DNA of 64,000 bases from Pikeienuella piscinae (lineage in GTDB: Bacteria > Pseudomonadota > Alphaproteobacteria > Rhodobacterales > Rhodobacteraceae), in assembly GCF_011044155.1 (NCBI RefSeq), contig NZ_CP049056.1:1054001-1118000 (forward strand), read 5' to 3'. Shown here piece after piece: positions 54,534 to 64,000 of the stretch. Made by a program: the position numbers and the translations under genes. Each line of letters opens with the position of its first letter. The stretch's first letter is position 1. The notes beneath the pieces are model-generated. The model saw only the letters and a program-made list of their open reading frames with translations. It was not told the origin of the DNA and did not search any database.

Positions 54534-57350
54534 TCAGCCGCCGAGCAGCCGGTCGACGATCGCGAGCGCTTCCGCGCGCGCCGCCGCAAGCGCGGTTTCA
54601 AGCTCGTCGAAACCCTTCATCCCCGCCGCCCGGACCATTGCGGCCTTGAGGCCGTCACCAGCCGTCTCCGCATCGAACGAGCCCCGGATCGCCACGCGCT
54701 CGACCAGTTGGAGCCGGGCCTGAAGACGATGCGCGGAAACGAGCGCCGCGGCGTCCTCCGCCGCCATCGCGCCGGCGGCCGCCAGCTTTGAAAGCGCCGG
54801 AACAGCCGCAGGCGCGCCGGTCAGGCCAGCGCAGAGCAATCCGTTCTGCGCCGCGAACTCGATATCCATCAGGCCGCCAGCGCCGTGCTTGAGCGACCAT
54901 AGATCGCCGCGATCCTTCGCATGCGCCTCGATCAGTCGGGCGCGCATCGCCGCCACGTCCTCGCGGGTTTTCTTCGCATCTCGCGGCGCGGCGAGTACGG
55001 TCTCGATGACCTCGCCAAGCTCCACGAGCAGGTCGGCGGCGCCAGCGACCGGACGGGCGCGCGTCAGGGCCATGTGCTCCCATGTCCAGGCTTCCTCCGC
55101 CTGGTAGCGTCGGAAAGATTCGAGGCTGACAGCGACCGGGCCCTGCCCGCCGGAAGGGCGAAGCCGCATATCGACCTCGTAGAGCGCGCCCTCGGCTGTC
55201 GGCGCGGTCAGCGCCGAGACCAGCATCTGAGTGAGCCGCGCGTAATATACCGAGACGGTCAGCGGCTTTTTCCCCTCGGACTGCTCCACGCCGGCGGCGT
55301 CATAAACGACGATCAGATCGAGGTCGGAGGACGGCGTCATCTCCCGCCCGCCGAGCTTGCCCATGGCGATGACCGCCGCGCCGCGACCCGGCGCCGGGCC
55401 GTGACGACGCGCGAATTCAGCCTTGACCGCAGGCAGAAGCGCCTTGAGGCAGGTCTCGGCGATGTCGGAGAAGCCGCGCCCAGCCTCCGTCTCGTCGGCG
55501 ATTCCGCGCAAGACCTGAACGCCGAGGCGGAATCGTATCTCCTTCGCCCAGGCGCGCACCCCGTCGAGCACCCTCTCGTAATCCTCGGTGTCCTCCAACG
55601 CCGCTTCGAGATCGGCCCGCAGCGCCTCCGCCCCGTCGAGCGGCGCAAAGAAATCGGCGTCCAGAACGGCGTCCAGCACCCCCGCGTTCAGGCCGAGATA
55701 GGCGGCGAGGCGGGGCGCGGCGGCGCAAATCTCCGCAAGAAGGTCGAGCAGCTGCGGATTGGCTTCGAAAAGCGAAAAAAGCTGAACCCCGGCGGGGAGG
55801 CCGGTGAGGAACCGATCGAATTGCAGAACCGCATCGTCCGGATCCCCTGACTTGGCCAGCCGCGACAGGATTTCCGGCGCCAGTGCGCGGAACTTCCGGC
55901 GCGCACGGCTGTCGCGCGTCGCGGCGACGCCGCCGGCGGCCCAGCGCTCCGCCATCTCGCGAACCATCTCGGGGCGTGCGAAGGGCAGCCGGTCGATAAT
56001 CTCGTCAACCGATTCCGCCGCCTTCATCTTCGGCGCAGCGCGCGCGAAGAAGCTTTGAACCAGCGCCCTGACCTCGGCGAGCCGCACCGCGACCTCCGCC
56101 TCCATCGCCGCGCGATCCGGCCAGCCGCCAAGCGCCGCCACCTGCGCGCGGGCCTCCGCCGAAACCGGGATGTCGTGGGTCTGCGCGTCTTCGATCATCT
56201 GCAGGCGATGTTCAAGCGTCCGATGCGCGCGGTAAGCCTCGATCAACACGTCGCGCGTGTCCGCCTCAATCCGCCCGGCTTCGGCCAGCGCACGCAGCGC
56301 TTCGCATGTGCCGCGCGCCCGGAGCGTCTCATCACGCCCGCCAAGCGCAAGCTGTTGCGTCTGCGCAAAGAACTCGATCTCACGAATCCCGCCGGGCCCG
56401 AGCTTGAGGTTGTAGCCGGGGAGGTCGCGCAGCCCGGCCAGTCCCTTGGCGTCACGAATCTTGGCGCGAATGTCGTTGATGTCCTCCAGCGCCGCGAAGT
56501 CGAGATGCTTTCGCCAAATGAAGGGGGCCAGATCTTCGAGAAACGCCTCGCCCGCGCCTAGGTCGCCCGCCGCCGGCCGGGCCTTGATGAAGGCCGCCCG
56601 TTCCCATGTACGGCCGACGCTTTCGTAGTATCGCTCCGCCGCCTCCATCGAGAGGCAGATCGGCGTCACAGACGGATTGGGACGAAGCCGGAGATCGACG
56701 CGAAAGACGTAACCCTCCGCGTTCACCTCGGACAGCAGCTTCACCGCGCGCTGCGCGACGCGGACCCAGCGCGATTTCAGTTCCTGCGCGGCGTCCTCGC
56801 CGAAACGCTCTCCATCATGCAGCAGAATGAGATCGATATCGGAAGAATAGTTCAGCTCCCGCGCCCCGCCCTTGCCCATGGCGAGCACGGCGAGCCCGGC
56901 CGCCTCCGGCGTCAGACCGTTCAACGGGCCAGTGCTCTCGGCCGCCAGCGCCGCCCTGAACGCCAGCGCCGTCGCCCGGTCCGCAAGGTCGGAGAGCGCC
57001 GCGGTCACCGCATCCAAAGACCAGACCCCGCCGAGGTCGGCGAGCGCAATCAGGAGCGCGGCCCGCCGCTTCATCAGGCGCAGCGCAGCGCCGGTCTCAC
57101 GCACGCCTTCCGCCGCCTCCGCGGCGTGAAAAAGCCCCGCGAGCGTGGCTTCGGGCGCCGCATCCAGCACCTCCGCCAACCATTCCGCCTCCCGTGCGAT
57201 CAGACCGGACAGGAACGGACTGGACCCGGACGCGCCTTCGAGAAGATCGCCGAGCGGCCCGGACGCGTCAAACAGCGCCGCCGTTTCCGCGCCGCGGCAC
57301 CGGTCGAAGGCCTGCGGTGCGGCGGCGATCCGCGCGCGGAACGAAGTCAT
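54534..57350 (-). CDS. glnE: Bifunctional glutamine synthetase adenylyltransferase/deadenylyltransferase
   Basis: Adds or removes AMP on the conserved Tyr of GlnA in response to PII and glutamine, switching glutamine synthetase off and on. The 938-residue protein has two nucleotidyltransferase domains, N-terminal deadenylylase (NYSSDIDLILLHD) and C-terminal adenylylase (MTPSSDLDLIVVYDAAG), each with the GSDxD-type metal motif and followed by helical regulatory domains. Its target glnA and activator glnB are both in this window. The ATGA overlap with the upstream isomerase gene shows co-transcription. Confidence 0.97.
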   Translation of the reverse strand: MTSFRARIAAAPQAFDRCRGAETAALFDASGPLGDLLEGASGSSPFLSGLIAREAEWLAEVLDAAPEATLAGLFHAAEAAEGVRETGAALRLMKRRAALLIALADLGGVWSLDAVTAALSDLADRATALAFRAALAAESTGPLNGLTPEAAGLAVLAMGKGGARELNYSSDIDLILLHDGERFGEDAAQELKSRWVRVAQRAVKLLSEVNAEGYVFRVDLRLRPNPSVTPICLSMEAAERYYESVGRTWERAAFIKARPAAGDLGAGEAFLEDLAPFIWRKHLDFAALEDINDIRAKIRDAKGLAGLRDLPGYNLKLGPGGIREIEFFAQTQQLALGGRDETLRARGTCEALRALAEAGRIEADTRDVLIEAYRAHRTLEHRLQMIEDAQTHDIPVSAEARAQVAALGGWPDRAAMEAEVAVRLAEVRALVQSFFARAAPKMKAAESVDEIIDRLPFARPEMVREMAERWAAGGVAATRDSRARRKFRALAPEILSRLAKSGDPDDAVLQFDRFLTGLPAGVQLFSLFEANPQLLDLLAEICAAAPRLAAYLGLNAGVLDAVLDADFFAPLDGAEALRADLEAALEDTEDYERVLDGVRAWAKEIRFRLGVQVLRGIADETEAGRGFSDIAETCLKALLPAVKAEFARRHGPAPGRGAAVIAMGKLGGREMTPSSDLDLIVVYDAAGVEQSEGKKPLTVSVYYARLTQMLVSALTAPTAEGALYEVDMRLRPSGGQGPVAVSLESFRRYQAEEAWTWEHMALTRARPVAGAADLLVELGEVIETVLAAPRDAKKTREDVAAMRARLIEAHAKDRGDLWSLKHGAGGLMDIEFAAQNGLLCAGLTGAPAAVPALSKLAAAGAMAAEDAAALVSAHRLQARLQLVERVAIRGSFDAETAGDGLKAAMVRAAGMKGFDELETALAAARAEALAIVDRLLGG

Positions 57351-58123
57351 CGTCCCTCGTAAGCCGGCTTGCGCTTTTCGAGGAAAGCCAGGACGCCCTC
57401 CTCGAAGTCGCGCGTGGCGCCGAGCGCGCCCTGTTCGCGCGCCTCCAACGCCAGTTGCTCCTGGTAGGAGTTCTCGAAACTCTGGCGAATCGCGCGGCGG
57501 GTCGCGCCATAGGCGCGGGTCGGTCCCGCCGCCAGACGGGCGGCCAGCTCGCCGACTCGCGCGGTGAGCGCGCCATCATCCACCACTTCCCAGATCAGGC
57601 CCCATTCGGCGGCCTGGGGGGCCGGGATCGGTTCGGCGAAGAGGCTCATGCCCATGGCCCGCGCAAGGCCGATCTTGCGTGGCAGCCGCCAGGTTCCCCC
57701 GGCGTCCGGCAAGAGGCCGATCCGCGCAAATGCCTCGAGGAAATAGGCCGAGCGCGCGGCGATCACCACGTCGCAGGCCAGCGCGAGATTCGCCCCCGCG
57801 CCCGCCGCCGGACCGTTGACCGCACAGAGGATGGGGACCGGGCTCTCCTCTATCAACTTCAGGAGCGGCTCATACTCTTCGCGGAGCAGCCGTTCGAGAT
57901 CGATATCGGCGACGCGTTTCGTCGCGCCGAGATCCTGGCCCGAGCAGAAGCCGCGCCCGGCCCCGGTCAGCACGATGGCGCGCGATTCACCGGCCGCCCG
58001 CGCCAGGGCGTGGCGCAGCTCCGCCCGCATCACCGTGGTCATCCCGTTCAACGCCTCTGGCCGGTTGAGCGTGATCAGCGCGACATCCTCGGCAAGCTCG
58101 TAGAGTATTTCCTGATAAGTCAT
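57347..58123 (-). CDS. Enoyl-CoA hydratase/isomerase, PaaG-like
   Basis: The 258-residue crotonase-fold protein resembles 2-(1,2-epoxy-1,2-dihydrophenyl)acetyl-CoA isomerase (PaaG). Oxyanion-hole segments are GRGFCSGQDLG and NGPAAGAGANLALACDVVIA; the catalytic Asp region reads FARIGLLPDAGGTWRLPR, where PaaG has Asp rather than Glu, and the C-terminal half has PAPQAAEWGLIWEV. No other paa genes are nearby, so it may act in another CoA-ester pathway. It overlaps glnE by four bases. Confidence 0.9.
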   Translation of the reverse strand: MTYQEILYELAEDVALITLNRPEALNGMTTVMRAELRHALARAAGESRAIVLTGAGRGFCSGQDLGATKRVADIDLERLLREEYEPLLKLIEESPVPILCAVNGPAAGAGANLALACDVVIAARSAYFLEAFARIGLLPDAGGTWRLPRKIGLARAMGMSLFAEPIPAPQAAEWGLIWEVVDDGALTARVGELAARLAAGPTRAYGATRRAIRQSFENSYQEQLALEAREQGALGATRDFEEGVLAFLEKRKPAYEGR

Positions 58124-58626
58124 CGCGCGTCGCCTCCCATCGGATCATCGCCGGGGATCATACAGGCGCGAGCAAGGGCGCCAAGCGGCGCGGCGGCGGA
58201 ACCGCGAACCGCCCCGATCAGGGGGCGTCCGGCGGCGGTCGCGATCCCGCCTATTCGGCCGCGGCGCGGCGGGCCGGGCGGCGGCACACCCTCAACTCGA
58301 ATCACACGCAAGCAAAACCGCCCGGCCTCAGCGACCGACAACGCGAACCCGAAGCCGCACGACATGGCTCCACCCCTGAAGCTCACTGGCTCGGTATCCG
58401 CAAATCAGGCTGTGCAAGACGGGCGCCAGCAAGGCCGTATTTCTGCGTCGGCGGGCAAGCCTCTGCGCGAATTGACTGAATCCGTCCACGCCGGTTTTGT
58501 CGGGCGCGGACGCCTGCAAGCCCGGTTCATATTGGCGCAAAATCAGCGGCGCAAAATGAGACAGGCATCGAGAATGTCGAATCAACTCACTGAAAAGGCG
58601 GACATTTCTCTAGTTACGAAAACCCA
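58124..58626. other. 503-bp region without a supported gene
   Basis: Between the ccmH stop and the start of the PaaG-like gene. An 85-codon minus frame (58328-58585, MIRHSRCLSHFAPL) has no family I recognise and ordinary intergenic codon use. The AT-rich patch at about 58560-58625 could hold a promoter or the 3' end of the ccm transcript. No tRNA or clear terminator seen. Confidence 0.4.
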
Positions 58627-59079
58627 TCATTCGCGCGTCAGCTCCGCCAGGCGCGCGGCTTCCTCTTCGCTCAGTCCCGCCGGCGCCGCCGGCGCTCCGC
58701 GCTGGCGCCGGATGAAGAGCGCGGCGCCGACGCCGCCGGCCAGCAGGAGCGCCGGCCCGGCGAGCCAGATCACGAGATTGCCGCCCGACATGCGCGGTTT
58801 GAGCAGAACGAACTCGCCGTAGCGGTCCACGATATAGGCGACGGTCTCCTCGTCGCTGTCGCCGGCGGAGATCCGTTCCCGCACCAGCAGCCGCAGATCC
58901 TTCGCCAGCCCGGCGCCGCTATCGTCGATATTCTCGTTCCGGCAGACGAGGCAGCGCAGGTCCTTCGAGATATGCCGCGCTCGCGCCTCCAGGGCCGGAT
59001 CGTCGAGCATCTCGTCCGGCTGGACCGCCGCCGCAGGCGCCGCCGCCAACAGCCCGAGGGCGAGGATGAACCAGCGCAT
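58627..59079 (-). CDS. ccmH: Cytochrome c maturation protein CcmH
   Basis: The 150-residue membrane-anchored thioredoxin-like protein keeps apocytochrome c cysteines reduced for heme attachment. It has a signal peptide (MRWFILALGLLAAAPAAA), then the CcmH redox motif LRCLVCRNENIDDSGAGLAK, and a C-terminal membrane helix (LVIWLAGPALLLAGGVGAAL). The short CcmH form lacks the TPR domain (CcmI), which is not in the window. It starts 5 bp after ccmF. Confidence 0.95.
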   Translation of the reverse strand: MRWFILALGLLAAAPAAAVQPDEMLDDPALEARARHISKDLRCLVCRNENIDDSGAGLAKDLRLLVRERISAGDSDEETVAYIVDRYGEFVLLKPRMSGGNLVIWLAGPALLLAGGVGAALFIRRQRGAPAAPAGLSEEEAARLAELTRE

Positions 59080-59084
59080 CGCCG

Positions 59085-61082
59085 CTACTCCGCCGGCGTC
59101 GCCGCTGGCGCCGCGACGGCGCGGCGCGTCCGCCGCGCCACAGCGCCGACGCGATAGCGCCGGTCGGTCAGGCTGACGAGGCCACCAAGCGCCATCACGA
59201 TGGCGCCGAGCCAGATCCAGTTGGCGAAGGGTTTGACGTAAGAGCGAACAGCCCATTTCGCGCCGCCTTCGGACGGGTCGCCAAGCACGACATAAATGTC
59301 GCGAGCAAGGCCGCTGTCGATCCCCGCTTCGGTCGTCGGGGTCTGCTGCACGGGGTAGAAGCGTTTCTCAGGGAAAACGCGCGTCACTTCGCGACCGTTC
59401 TTCAAGACCGTGAACCGCGCGATATCGGCCTGATAGTTCGGCCCCTGATGCGCGCGCACCCCGTCGAAAACGATCTCGTAGCCGCCCAGCTCGATCACAT
59501 CGCCCGGCGTCGCGAGGCGGATATCCTCGACCTGCCAGGCGGTGACGGCGGAAATACCGAAAATGGTCAGGCCGAACCCGGTATGCGCCAGCGATTTCCC
59601 CCAGTCGGCGCGGGGCAGGTTGCGAAGCCGGCGCAGCGTTTCCGCGAGCGGCGCGCGCCCGGCTTTCGATCGATCTGCCAGTTCGGCGGCCACGCCAAGG
59701 ACAACCCACGAGGCGAGCGCCAGGCCGATCGGCGCAAACACCGAGCGCCCGGTCTGCAGAGCCCAGATCAACGCCCCGATCAGGAACGCCGAGAGCGCGC
59801 CGGCCATCACCTTGCGCCATGTCTTGCCGAGATCCCCGCGCTTCCACGGCAGCAGCGCCCCGAGCGGCAGAACCAGCGCGAGAAGCACCATGAAAGGTGT
59901 GAAGGATCGGTCGAAGAACGGCGCGCCGACAGAGATTTTCGCGCCATCGATCATCTCGCGGAAGAGAGGTGCGAGCGTCCCGACGAACACCACCGCGCAG
60001 GCGACGGAGAGCAGGAGATTGTTGAGGATCAGCCCGCCTTCGCGGCTAACCGGGGCGAAGACGCCCTCAGCCCGCATCTTCGGCGCCCGCCAGGCGTAGA
60101 GCAACAGCCCGCCGCCGATGGCGACGACCAGCATACCCAGAATGAACACCCCCCGCGTGGGGTCGGAGGCGAACGCGTGGACCGAGGTGATGACGCCGGA
60201 GCGCACGATGAACGTGCCGATCAGCGAGAGCGAAAACGCGAAGATCGAGAGCAGGATCGTCCAGCTCTTCAGCGTCGCGCGCTTCTCCACCACGATGGCG
60301 GAATGCAGCAGCGCCGCCGCAATCAGCCATGGCATGAAGCTGGCGTTCTCCACCGGGTCCCAGAACCACCAGCCGCCCCAGCCAAGCTCATAATACGCCC
60401 ACCAGGAGCCGAGCGCGATGCCGATAGTCAGCGAGATCCAGGCGAGCAGCGTCCAGGGCCGGACCCAGCGCGCCCAGGCGGCGTCGACCCGCCCCTCGAT
60501 CAGCGCCGCGATGGCGAAGGAGTAGCTCATCGAAAGCCCGACATAGCCGAGATAGAGAAACGGCGGATGAAAGGCGAGCCCAGGGTCCTGCAGGAGCGGG
60601 TTCAGATCCTGCCCGTCCAGCGGCGCCGGGAAAAGCCGCCAGAACGGGTTCGAGGTGAAGAGGATGAAGCCGAGGAAGGCCGCGCCGATCATCCCCTGCA
60701 CCGCCAGCGCCCGCGCCTTCAGCCCCGGCGGCAGGTTGCCGCCGAACGCCGCGACCATCGCGCCGAAGAGCGCGAGGATCAGCACCCAGAGCAGCATCGA
60801 ACCCTCGTGATTCCCCCAGACGCCGGCGAGTTTGTAGAGGAGCGGGATTTGCGAGTTCGAGTTGGAGGCGACGACACGAACCGAGAAATCGGAGATCACG
60901 AAGGAATACGTCAACGCCGCAAAGGCGAGAGCGAGCGCGGCGAACTGCAGTAGCGCGACCGGCGACGCGATGCGCATCCAGTCGATCCAACCCTTTTGCG
61001 CGCCGACCAGCGGCGCGCTCGCCTGCAGGATGGCGAGAAGAAAGGCCGTGATGACGGCGAAATGGCCAAGCTCGGCGATCAT
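59085..61082 (-). CDS. ccmF: Cytochrome c-type biogenesis heme lyase CcmF
   Basis: The 665-residue polytopic protein takes heme from holo-CcmE and attaches it to apocytochrome c. The WWD motif is clear (GGWWFWDPVENASFMPW), flanked by the periplasmic His regions, and about 15 hydrophobic helices are visible. The C-terminal periplasmic part has GLARDIYVVLGDPSEGG. It sits between ccmH and phzF; a 240-bp stretch (61083-61322) separating it from phzF shows no gene I can support. Confidence 0.96.
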   Translation of the reverse strand: MIAELGHFAVITAFLLAILQASAPLVGAQKGWIDWMRIASPVALLQFAALALAFAALTYSFVISDFSVRVVASNSNSQIPLLYKLAGVWGNHEGSMLLWVLILALFGAMVAAFGGNLPPGLKARALAVQGMIGAAFLGFILFTSNPFWRLFPAPLDGQDLNPLLQDPGLAFHPPFLYLGYVGLSMSYSFAIAALIEGRVDAAWARWVRPWTLLAWISLTIGIALGSWWAYYELGWGGWWFWDPVENASFMPWLIAAALLHSAIVVEKRATLKSWTILLSIFAFSLSLIGTFIVRSGVITSVHAFASDPTRGVFILGMLVVAIGGGLLLYAWRAPKMRAEGVFAPVSREGGLILNNLLLSVACAVVFVGTLAPLFREMIDGAKISVGAPFFDRSFTPFMVLLALVLPLGALLPWKRGDLGKTWRKVMAGALSAFLIGALIWALQTGRSVFAPIGLALASWVVLGVAAELADRSKAGRAPLAETLRRLRNLPRADWGKSLAHTGFGLTIFGISAVTAWQVEDIRLATPGDVIELGGYEIVFDGVRAHQGPNYQADIARFTVLKNGREVTRVFPEKRFYPVQQTPTTEAGIDSGLARDIYVVLGDPSEGGAKWAVRSYVKPFANWIWLGAIVMALGGLVSLTDRRYRVGAVARRTRRAVAAPAATPAE

Positions 61083-61322
61083 GACGGCGCGCTCCGCGAT
61101 TGCTTCCCGCTGTTGTCAGCGCCACCAGCATAGAGATCGGGCGGAGGACGGCAATGCGTCCGACCGCGCCGCATCAGCGCATCTTCGTGAGCGTTCGTCA
61201 CCCATCAGCCATCAGCGCGGACTCTCCCTCGCTGATGGCGGTCCGCGCGCTAAATGCGCTGGCGCGCGCCGTTCCCTTCGATCGCGAAATGGCCGCCCGC
61301 CGCAGCGAAATCCGGCGCGCGC

Positions 61323-62195
61323 TCAGAATTCAATCTCGCCCCGGATCACCACCACACCTGATCCGCCGACCTTCACGCCCTCGATCGCCGCCGAAGTGCC
61401 GATCAGCTCCACCTCCGCGCTGCCGGGCCGGCCGAGATCGTGGCCCTGTTCCGCGATGAAGCGCCGCGTGATCCACCCCTGAGAATAGAGCCAGGCCGCC
61501 ATGCATCCGGTAGCCGAGCCGGTGAACGGGTCTTCGGGCGGAAATGGCGGCGGCAGCGGAAGCCGGGCGAATGTGTCGCCCGCCCCGGTCGCGCCCCTGG
61601 TGACGCAGAGAAACGGCTCCATGAAATCCGCGTCATGCGCCGCCTTGAACGCGGCCAGCGCTTCTGCATCGAGCCGCGCCCCCCGCAGCGCGGCAACCGA
61701 GCCGAGCCGCGTGATCAGGAAAGGCGTCCCGGTGGAGACCGTCTGGGGCGTTCCGACGATATCGATCCCACGCAACCCGAAAAGCGCGGCGACCTCGTTC
61801 GGCTCGTAGCGCCGCCCAAAAACCGGCGCGGGCTGCGTCATGGTCACGAGCGGCGGCCGGCCATCGCGAGCCGTCACCGCGATCGGCATGACCCCGGCCC
61901 CGACCTCCAGCGTGAACGACGCGGGCGCGCCGACGCGCCCGGCGGCGATCAACGCCGTCACGGTCGCGACGGTCGGATGACCGGCGAGCGGGATCTCGCC
62001 CGTCGGCATGTAGTAACGCGCGCCGAAATCGGCCTTGGACGAGGCGACGACAAACGCGCACTCCACCAGCCCGGTCTCACGGGTGAAGGCGATACGCTCC
62101 TCCACGGGAATGGCGTCGGCGTCGAAGACCACGGCGCAGGGATTGCCCCCGAAGCGAGTTTCGGTAAAAGCGTCGATCCACCAGACAGCGTTCAA
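61323..62195 (-). CDS. PhzF family isomerase/epimerase-like protein
   Basis: The 290-residue protein is of the DapF-like PhzF fold: IDAFTETRFGGNPCAVVFD, catalytic Glu in ETGLVECAFVV, RYYMPTGEIPLAGHPTVATV, and DPFTGSATGCMAAWL near the C-terminus. Outside phenazine producers these proteins isomerise unknown small metabolites, and there are no phenazine genes here. The start overlaps the ccmE stop by four bases, so it is translated from the ccm transcript although unrelated to cytochrome maturation. Confidence 0.93.
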   Translation of the reverse strand: MNAVWWIDAFTETRFGGNPCAVVFDADAIPVEERIAFTRETGLVECAFVVASSKADFGARYYMPTGEIPLAGHPTVATVTALIAAGRVGAPASFTLEVGAGVMPIAVTARDGRPPLVTMTQPAPVFGRRYEPNEVAALFGLRGIDIVGTPQTVSTGTPFLITRLGSVAALRGARLDAEALAAFKAAHDADFMEPFLCVTRGATGAGDTFARLPLPPPFPPEDPFTGSATGCMAAWLYSQGWITRRFIAEQGHDLGRPGSAEVELIGTSAAIEGVKVGGSGVVVIRGEIEF

Positions 62196-62623
62196 GATCC
62201 CACCTTCTCTTTCGCCTTCATCACCCGCTCCTCGATCTCGGCCGGCATGTATTTCTCATCATGCTTGGCCAGCACTTCGGAGGCGACGAATACGCCATCG
62301 ACCATCCGCCCGTCCGCGACCGCGCCCTGCCCGGGCTTGATCAGATCGGGAAGCACACCCTCGAAACGCACCTCAACCTCGGTCTCGAAATCGGTGAGGC
62401 GGAAATGATTGACCACACCCTTCTGAAGCGAGCCTTCGACCACCATGCCGCCGATCCGGAGCCGCTCGTCCGGTCCGCGCGGCGCGGCCGCGAGTTCGGT
62501 CGGGGTCACGAAGAACGCGATCGTATCCTTGAAGGCGACGGAGACCAGAACCGCCGCGGCGGCCATCAGCCCGGCCCCGACGCCGATCAGCGCCATGCGG
62601 CGGCTCCTGCGGGTCATCGCCAT
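62192..62623 (-). CDS. ccmE: Cytochrome c maturation heme chaperone CcmE
   Basis: About 143 residues: an N-terminal membrane anchor (RMALIGVGAGLMAAAAVLV), then the OB-fold domain (FFVTPTELAAAP, RIGGMVVEGSL, FRLTDFETEVEVRFEGVLPD) and the covalent heme-binding H121 with Y125 in KHDEKYMP. It carries heme to CcmF. The ATG at 62623 lies 1 bp after the YihY stop; an ATG at 62617 is also possible. Confidence 0.95.
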   Translation of the reverse strand: MAMTRRSRRMALIGVGAGLMAAAAVLVSVAFKDTIAFFVTPTELAAAPRGPDERLRIGGMVVEGSLQKGVVNHFRLTDFETEVEVRFEGVLPDLIKPGQGAVADGRMVDGVFVASEVLAKHDEKYMPAEIEERVMKAKEKVGS

Positions 62624-62624
62624 A

Positions 62625-63515
62625 TCAAACCACCTCTTCCGTCTGACTTCCGACATCGCCGCGCCGGGCCATCAGCGCTGCGTTCACCTCAGCCCCGAAT
62701 ATGAGCATCGCGCTGGTCAGATAAAAGAACAGCAGCGTCACGATCACGCCGGCGAAGGCGCCGTATGTCATCGTATAACTCGGCGCATAGGCCAGATAGA
62801 TGGAAAAGCCGGACGCTCCCGCGACCCAGAGCGCCGTCGTCACGACGATCCCCGGCCAGACGTTTCGCGACTTCGGCGAACGGCTCGGCAGCACGCGATT
62901 GAGCGCGTAGAGGAAGCCGGCGAAGGTGACGAGGCCGAACGCATAGCGCAGGTAGGCGACGCCGATCGGCACCTCGAAACCCAGATACTCCCTCGCCAGC
63001 CGGAAACCGAGCGGCGCGAGAATGATGAGAACCCCGAGCACGGTGAATGTCAGCGCGGCCAGAAGCACGAATGCGAGCGCGATGAGGCGGCGGCGGAAGA
63101 ATCCGCGCGGATTGGGGGATTCGTACGCCCGATCGAAGGCCACCCGGATCGCCTCGACCGCGTTCGACGCGACCCAGACGCCGCCGAGCGCGGAGATCGT
63201 CAGCAGCCCGCCGCGTCGTTGGCCGAGCACCTCGTCCATCACCGGCACCAGCGTCCTGGCGATATGTTCGGGCGCGAGATCGAAGAGCGCATCTAACGCA
63301 GCGCGGCTGTCCTCAGGCCCAAGCAGGATTCCGGCGAGCGTGAAGAAGAATATCATGAACGGAAAGAGCGAGAGAAACGCCGAGAACGCGACATACCCCG
63401 CCATCGCCGAGCCGTCATGCCCCTCGAACCGCTCGTAAATGCGCCAGGTGAAGCGAAGGGCGCCGAGGACGCCGCCATCGGCGCGGGTTCCGTCTGACCG
63501 CGCCTCATCCGTCAC
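62625..63515 (-). CDS. YihY/BrkB-family membrane protein
   Basis: The 296-residue protein has six membrane helices with the family core: [20 protein letters not shown] at helix 1, [20 protein letters not shown], and [20 protein letters not shown] late in the chain. Once called RNase BN, the family has no confirmed activity. A GTG at 63515 was chosen because its GTGA overlaps the argC stop and it removes an uninformative extension. It is likely co-transcribed with argC and ccmE. Confidence 0.9.
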   Translation of the reverse strand: MTDEARSDGTRADGGVLGALRFTWRIYERFEGHDGSAMAGYVAFSAFLSLFPFMIFFFTLAGILLGPEDSRAALDALFDLAPEHIARTLVPVMDEVLGQRRGGLLTISALGGVWVASNAVEAIRVAFDRAYESPNPRGFFRRRLIALAFVLLAALTFTVLGVLIILAPLGFRLAREYLGFEVPIGVAYLRYAFGLVTFAGFLYALNRVLPSRSPKSRNVWPGIVVTTALWVAGASGFSIYLAYAPSYTMTYGAFAGVIVTLLFFYLTSAMLIFGAEVNAALMARRGDVGSQTEEVV

Positions 63516-64000
63516 GGAAAGAGCGGGGCCGCCTCCAGCCCCATCGTCTCCGGCAGGCCAAGCGCGATATTGGCGCATTGTATCGCCTGACCGGAGGCGC
63601 CCTTCACCAGGTTGTCGAGCGCCGAGACGATGATGGTCCGGCCCTTCTGACGGTCCGCCGTCACGCCGATCCGCGCGAGGTTCGAGCCCCGCACATGCCG
63701 CGTCTCCGGCGCCGGGGCGCCGAGCGGCAGAACATCGACGAAGGGCTCGTCAGCGTAACGCCGCGCCAGCGCCTCGTGCGCCGCGTCGGCCTCGCCATGA
63801 ACGTAGATCGTCGCGAGGATGCCGCGATTCATCGGCAGGAGATGCGGCGTGAAGCTCGCCACAACAGCGCGGCCCGCGGCCTTCGAGAGTTCCTGATCGA
63901 ATTCCGCAGTGTGCCTGTGCTTCGCGATGTTATAGGCGTCCACCCCCTCCGTCACTTCCGAGAAGAGCTTGCGCTCGGAAGGCGCGCGTCCCGCCCCGGT
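63512..64000 (-). CDS. argC: N-acetyl-gamma-glutamyl-phosphate reductase, C-terminal part (cut by window edge)
   Basis: The last 162 residues of ArgC, the third step of arginine synthesis, reducing N-acetyl-glutamyl phosphate to the semialdehyde with NADPH. Seen: [30 protein letters not shown] with the conserved His, [19 protein letters not shown], and [20 protein letters not shown] with GLPETMGLE at the C-terminus. The catalytic Cys lies upstream, outside the window. Confidence 0.95.
   Translation of the reverse strand, partial: TGAGRAPSERKLFSEVTEGVDAYNIAKHRHTAEFDQELSKAAGRAVVASFTPHLLPMNRGILATIYVHGEADAAHEALARRYADEPFVDVLPLGAPAPETRHVRGSNLARIGVTADRQKGRTIIVSALDNLVKGASGQAIQCANIALGLPETMGLEAAPLFP

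Noticed and set aside
58328-58585. 85-codon minus-strand frame in the gap upstream of the PaaG-like gene
   Set aside because: No family, no clear ribosome site; kept only as a note in the gap description.

Overview
The window is GC-rich, densely packed bacterial DNA. Its gene content points to an alphaproteobacterium of the Rhodobacterales or a close relative: a B12-dependent NrdJ, Mg-type HemB, DUF1489 and DUF992 proteins, a ccmE/F/H cluster beside argC, malate synthase G, and a DMSP lyase DddP typical of marine roseobacters. I see no rRNA, tRNA, CRISPR array, transposase or phage gene.

Layout. 1-6100: 5' end of a sulfotransferase-like gene, small conserved genes, rodZ-ispG, and the NAD(P)HX repair enzyme nnr. 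6284-8124: glnB-glnA and a terminator; glnE, which modifies GlnA, lies at 54.5-57.4 kb. 8.2-15 kb: a subtilisin-like protease, an M20 amidohydrolase, a small zincin, a methyltransferase coupled to a DUF3445 heme protein, and dddP. 15-19.6 kb: a five-gene operon (dCache sensor, MlaE-type permease, MlaF-like ATPase, MlaD-like protein, TPR lipoprotein) in which every gene is broken. The permease is broken by a 242-bp inversion between 23-bp inverted repeats; flipping the segment back on paper restores a 289-codon frame. 19.6-30.3 kb: hydratase, PQQ-type sugar dehydrogenase, hemB, mfd, DUF1489, and an nrdJ carrying an embedded XRE helix-turn-helix domain.

30.8-39.3 kb: an accessory catabolic island with a divergent LysR regulator, a Rieske oxygenase and its VanB-type reductase, and a complete TRAP transporter, followed by a second, decayed TRAP transporter (DctM' fused to 'DctP, a frameshift, and a DctQ with an internal stop). 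39.5-50.4 kb: two DMT exporters, a four-gene peptide-type ABC transporter, DUF992, malate synthase G and MntP. 50.5-64 kb: pepN, terB-like and HDAC-like genes, glnE, an enoyl-CoA hydratase/isomerase, ccmH-ccmF-phzF-ccmE, a YihY membrane protein and the 3' part of argC.

Functionally, most genes are housekeeping: nitrogen signalling, isoprenoid, heme, cytochrome c and arginine biosynthesis, and DNA repair. The accessory parts concern import and breakdown of small organic molecules, with DMSP cleavage and a demethylase/dioxygenase-TRAP unit. The points most worth a second look are the invertible-looking MlaE segment, the NrdJ-HTH fusion and the TRAP fossil.
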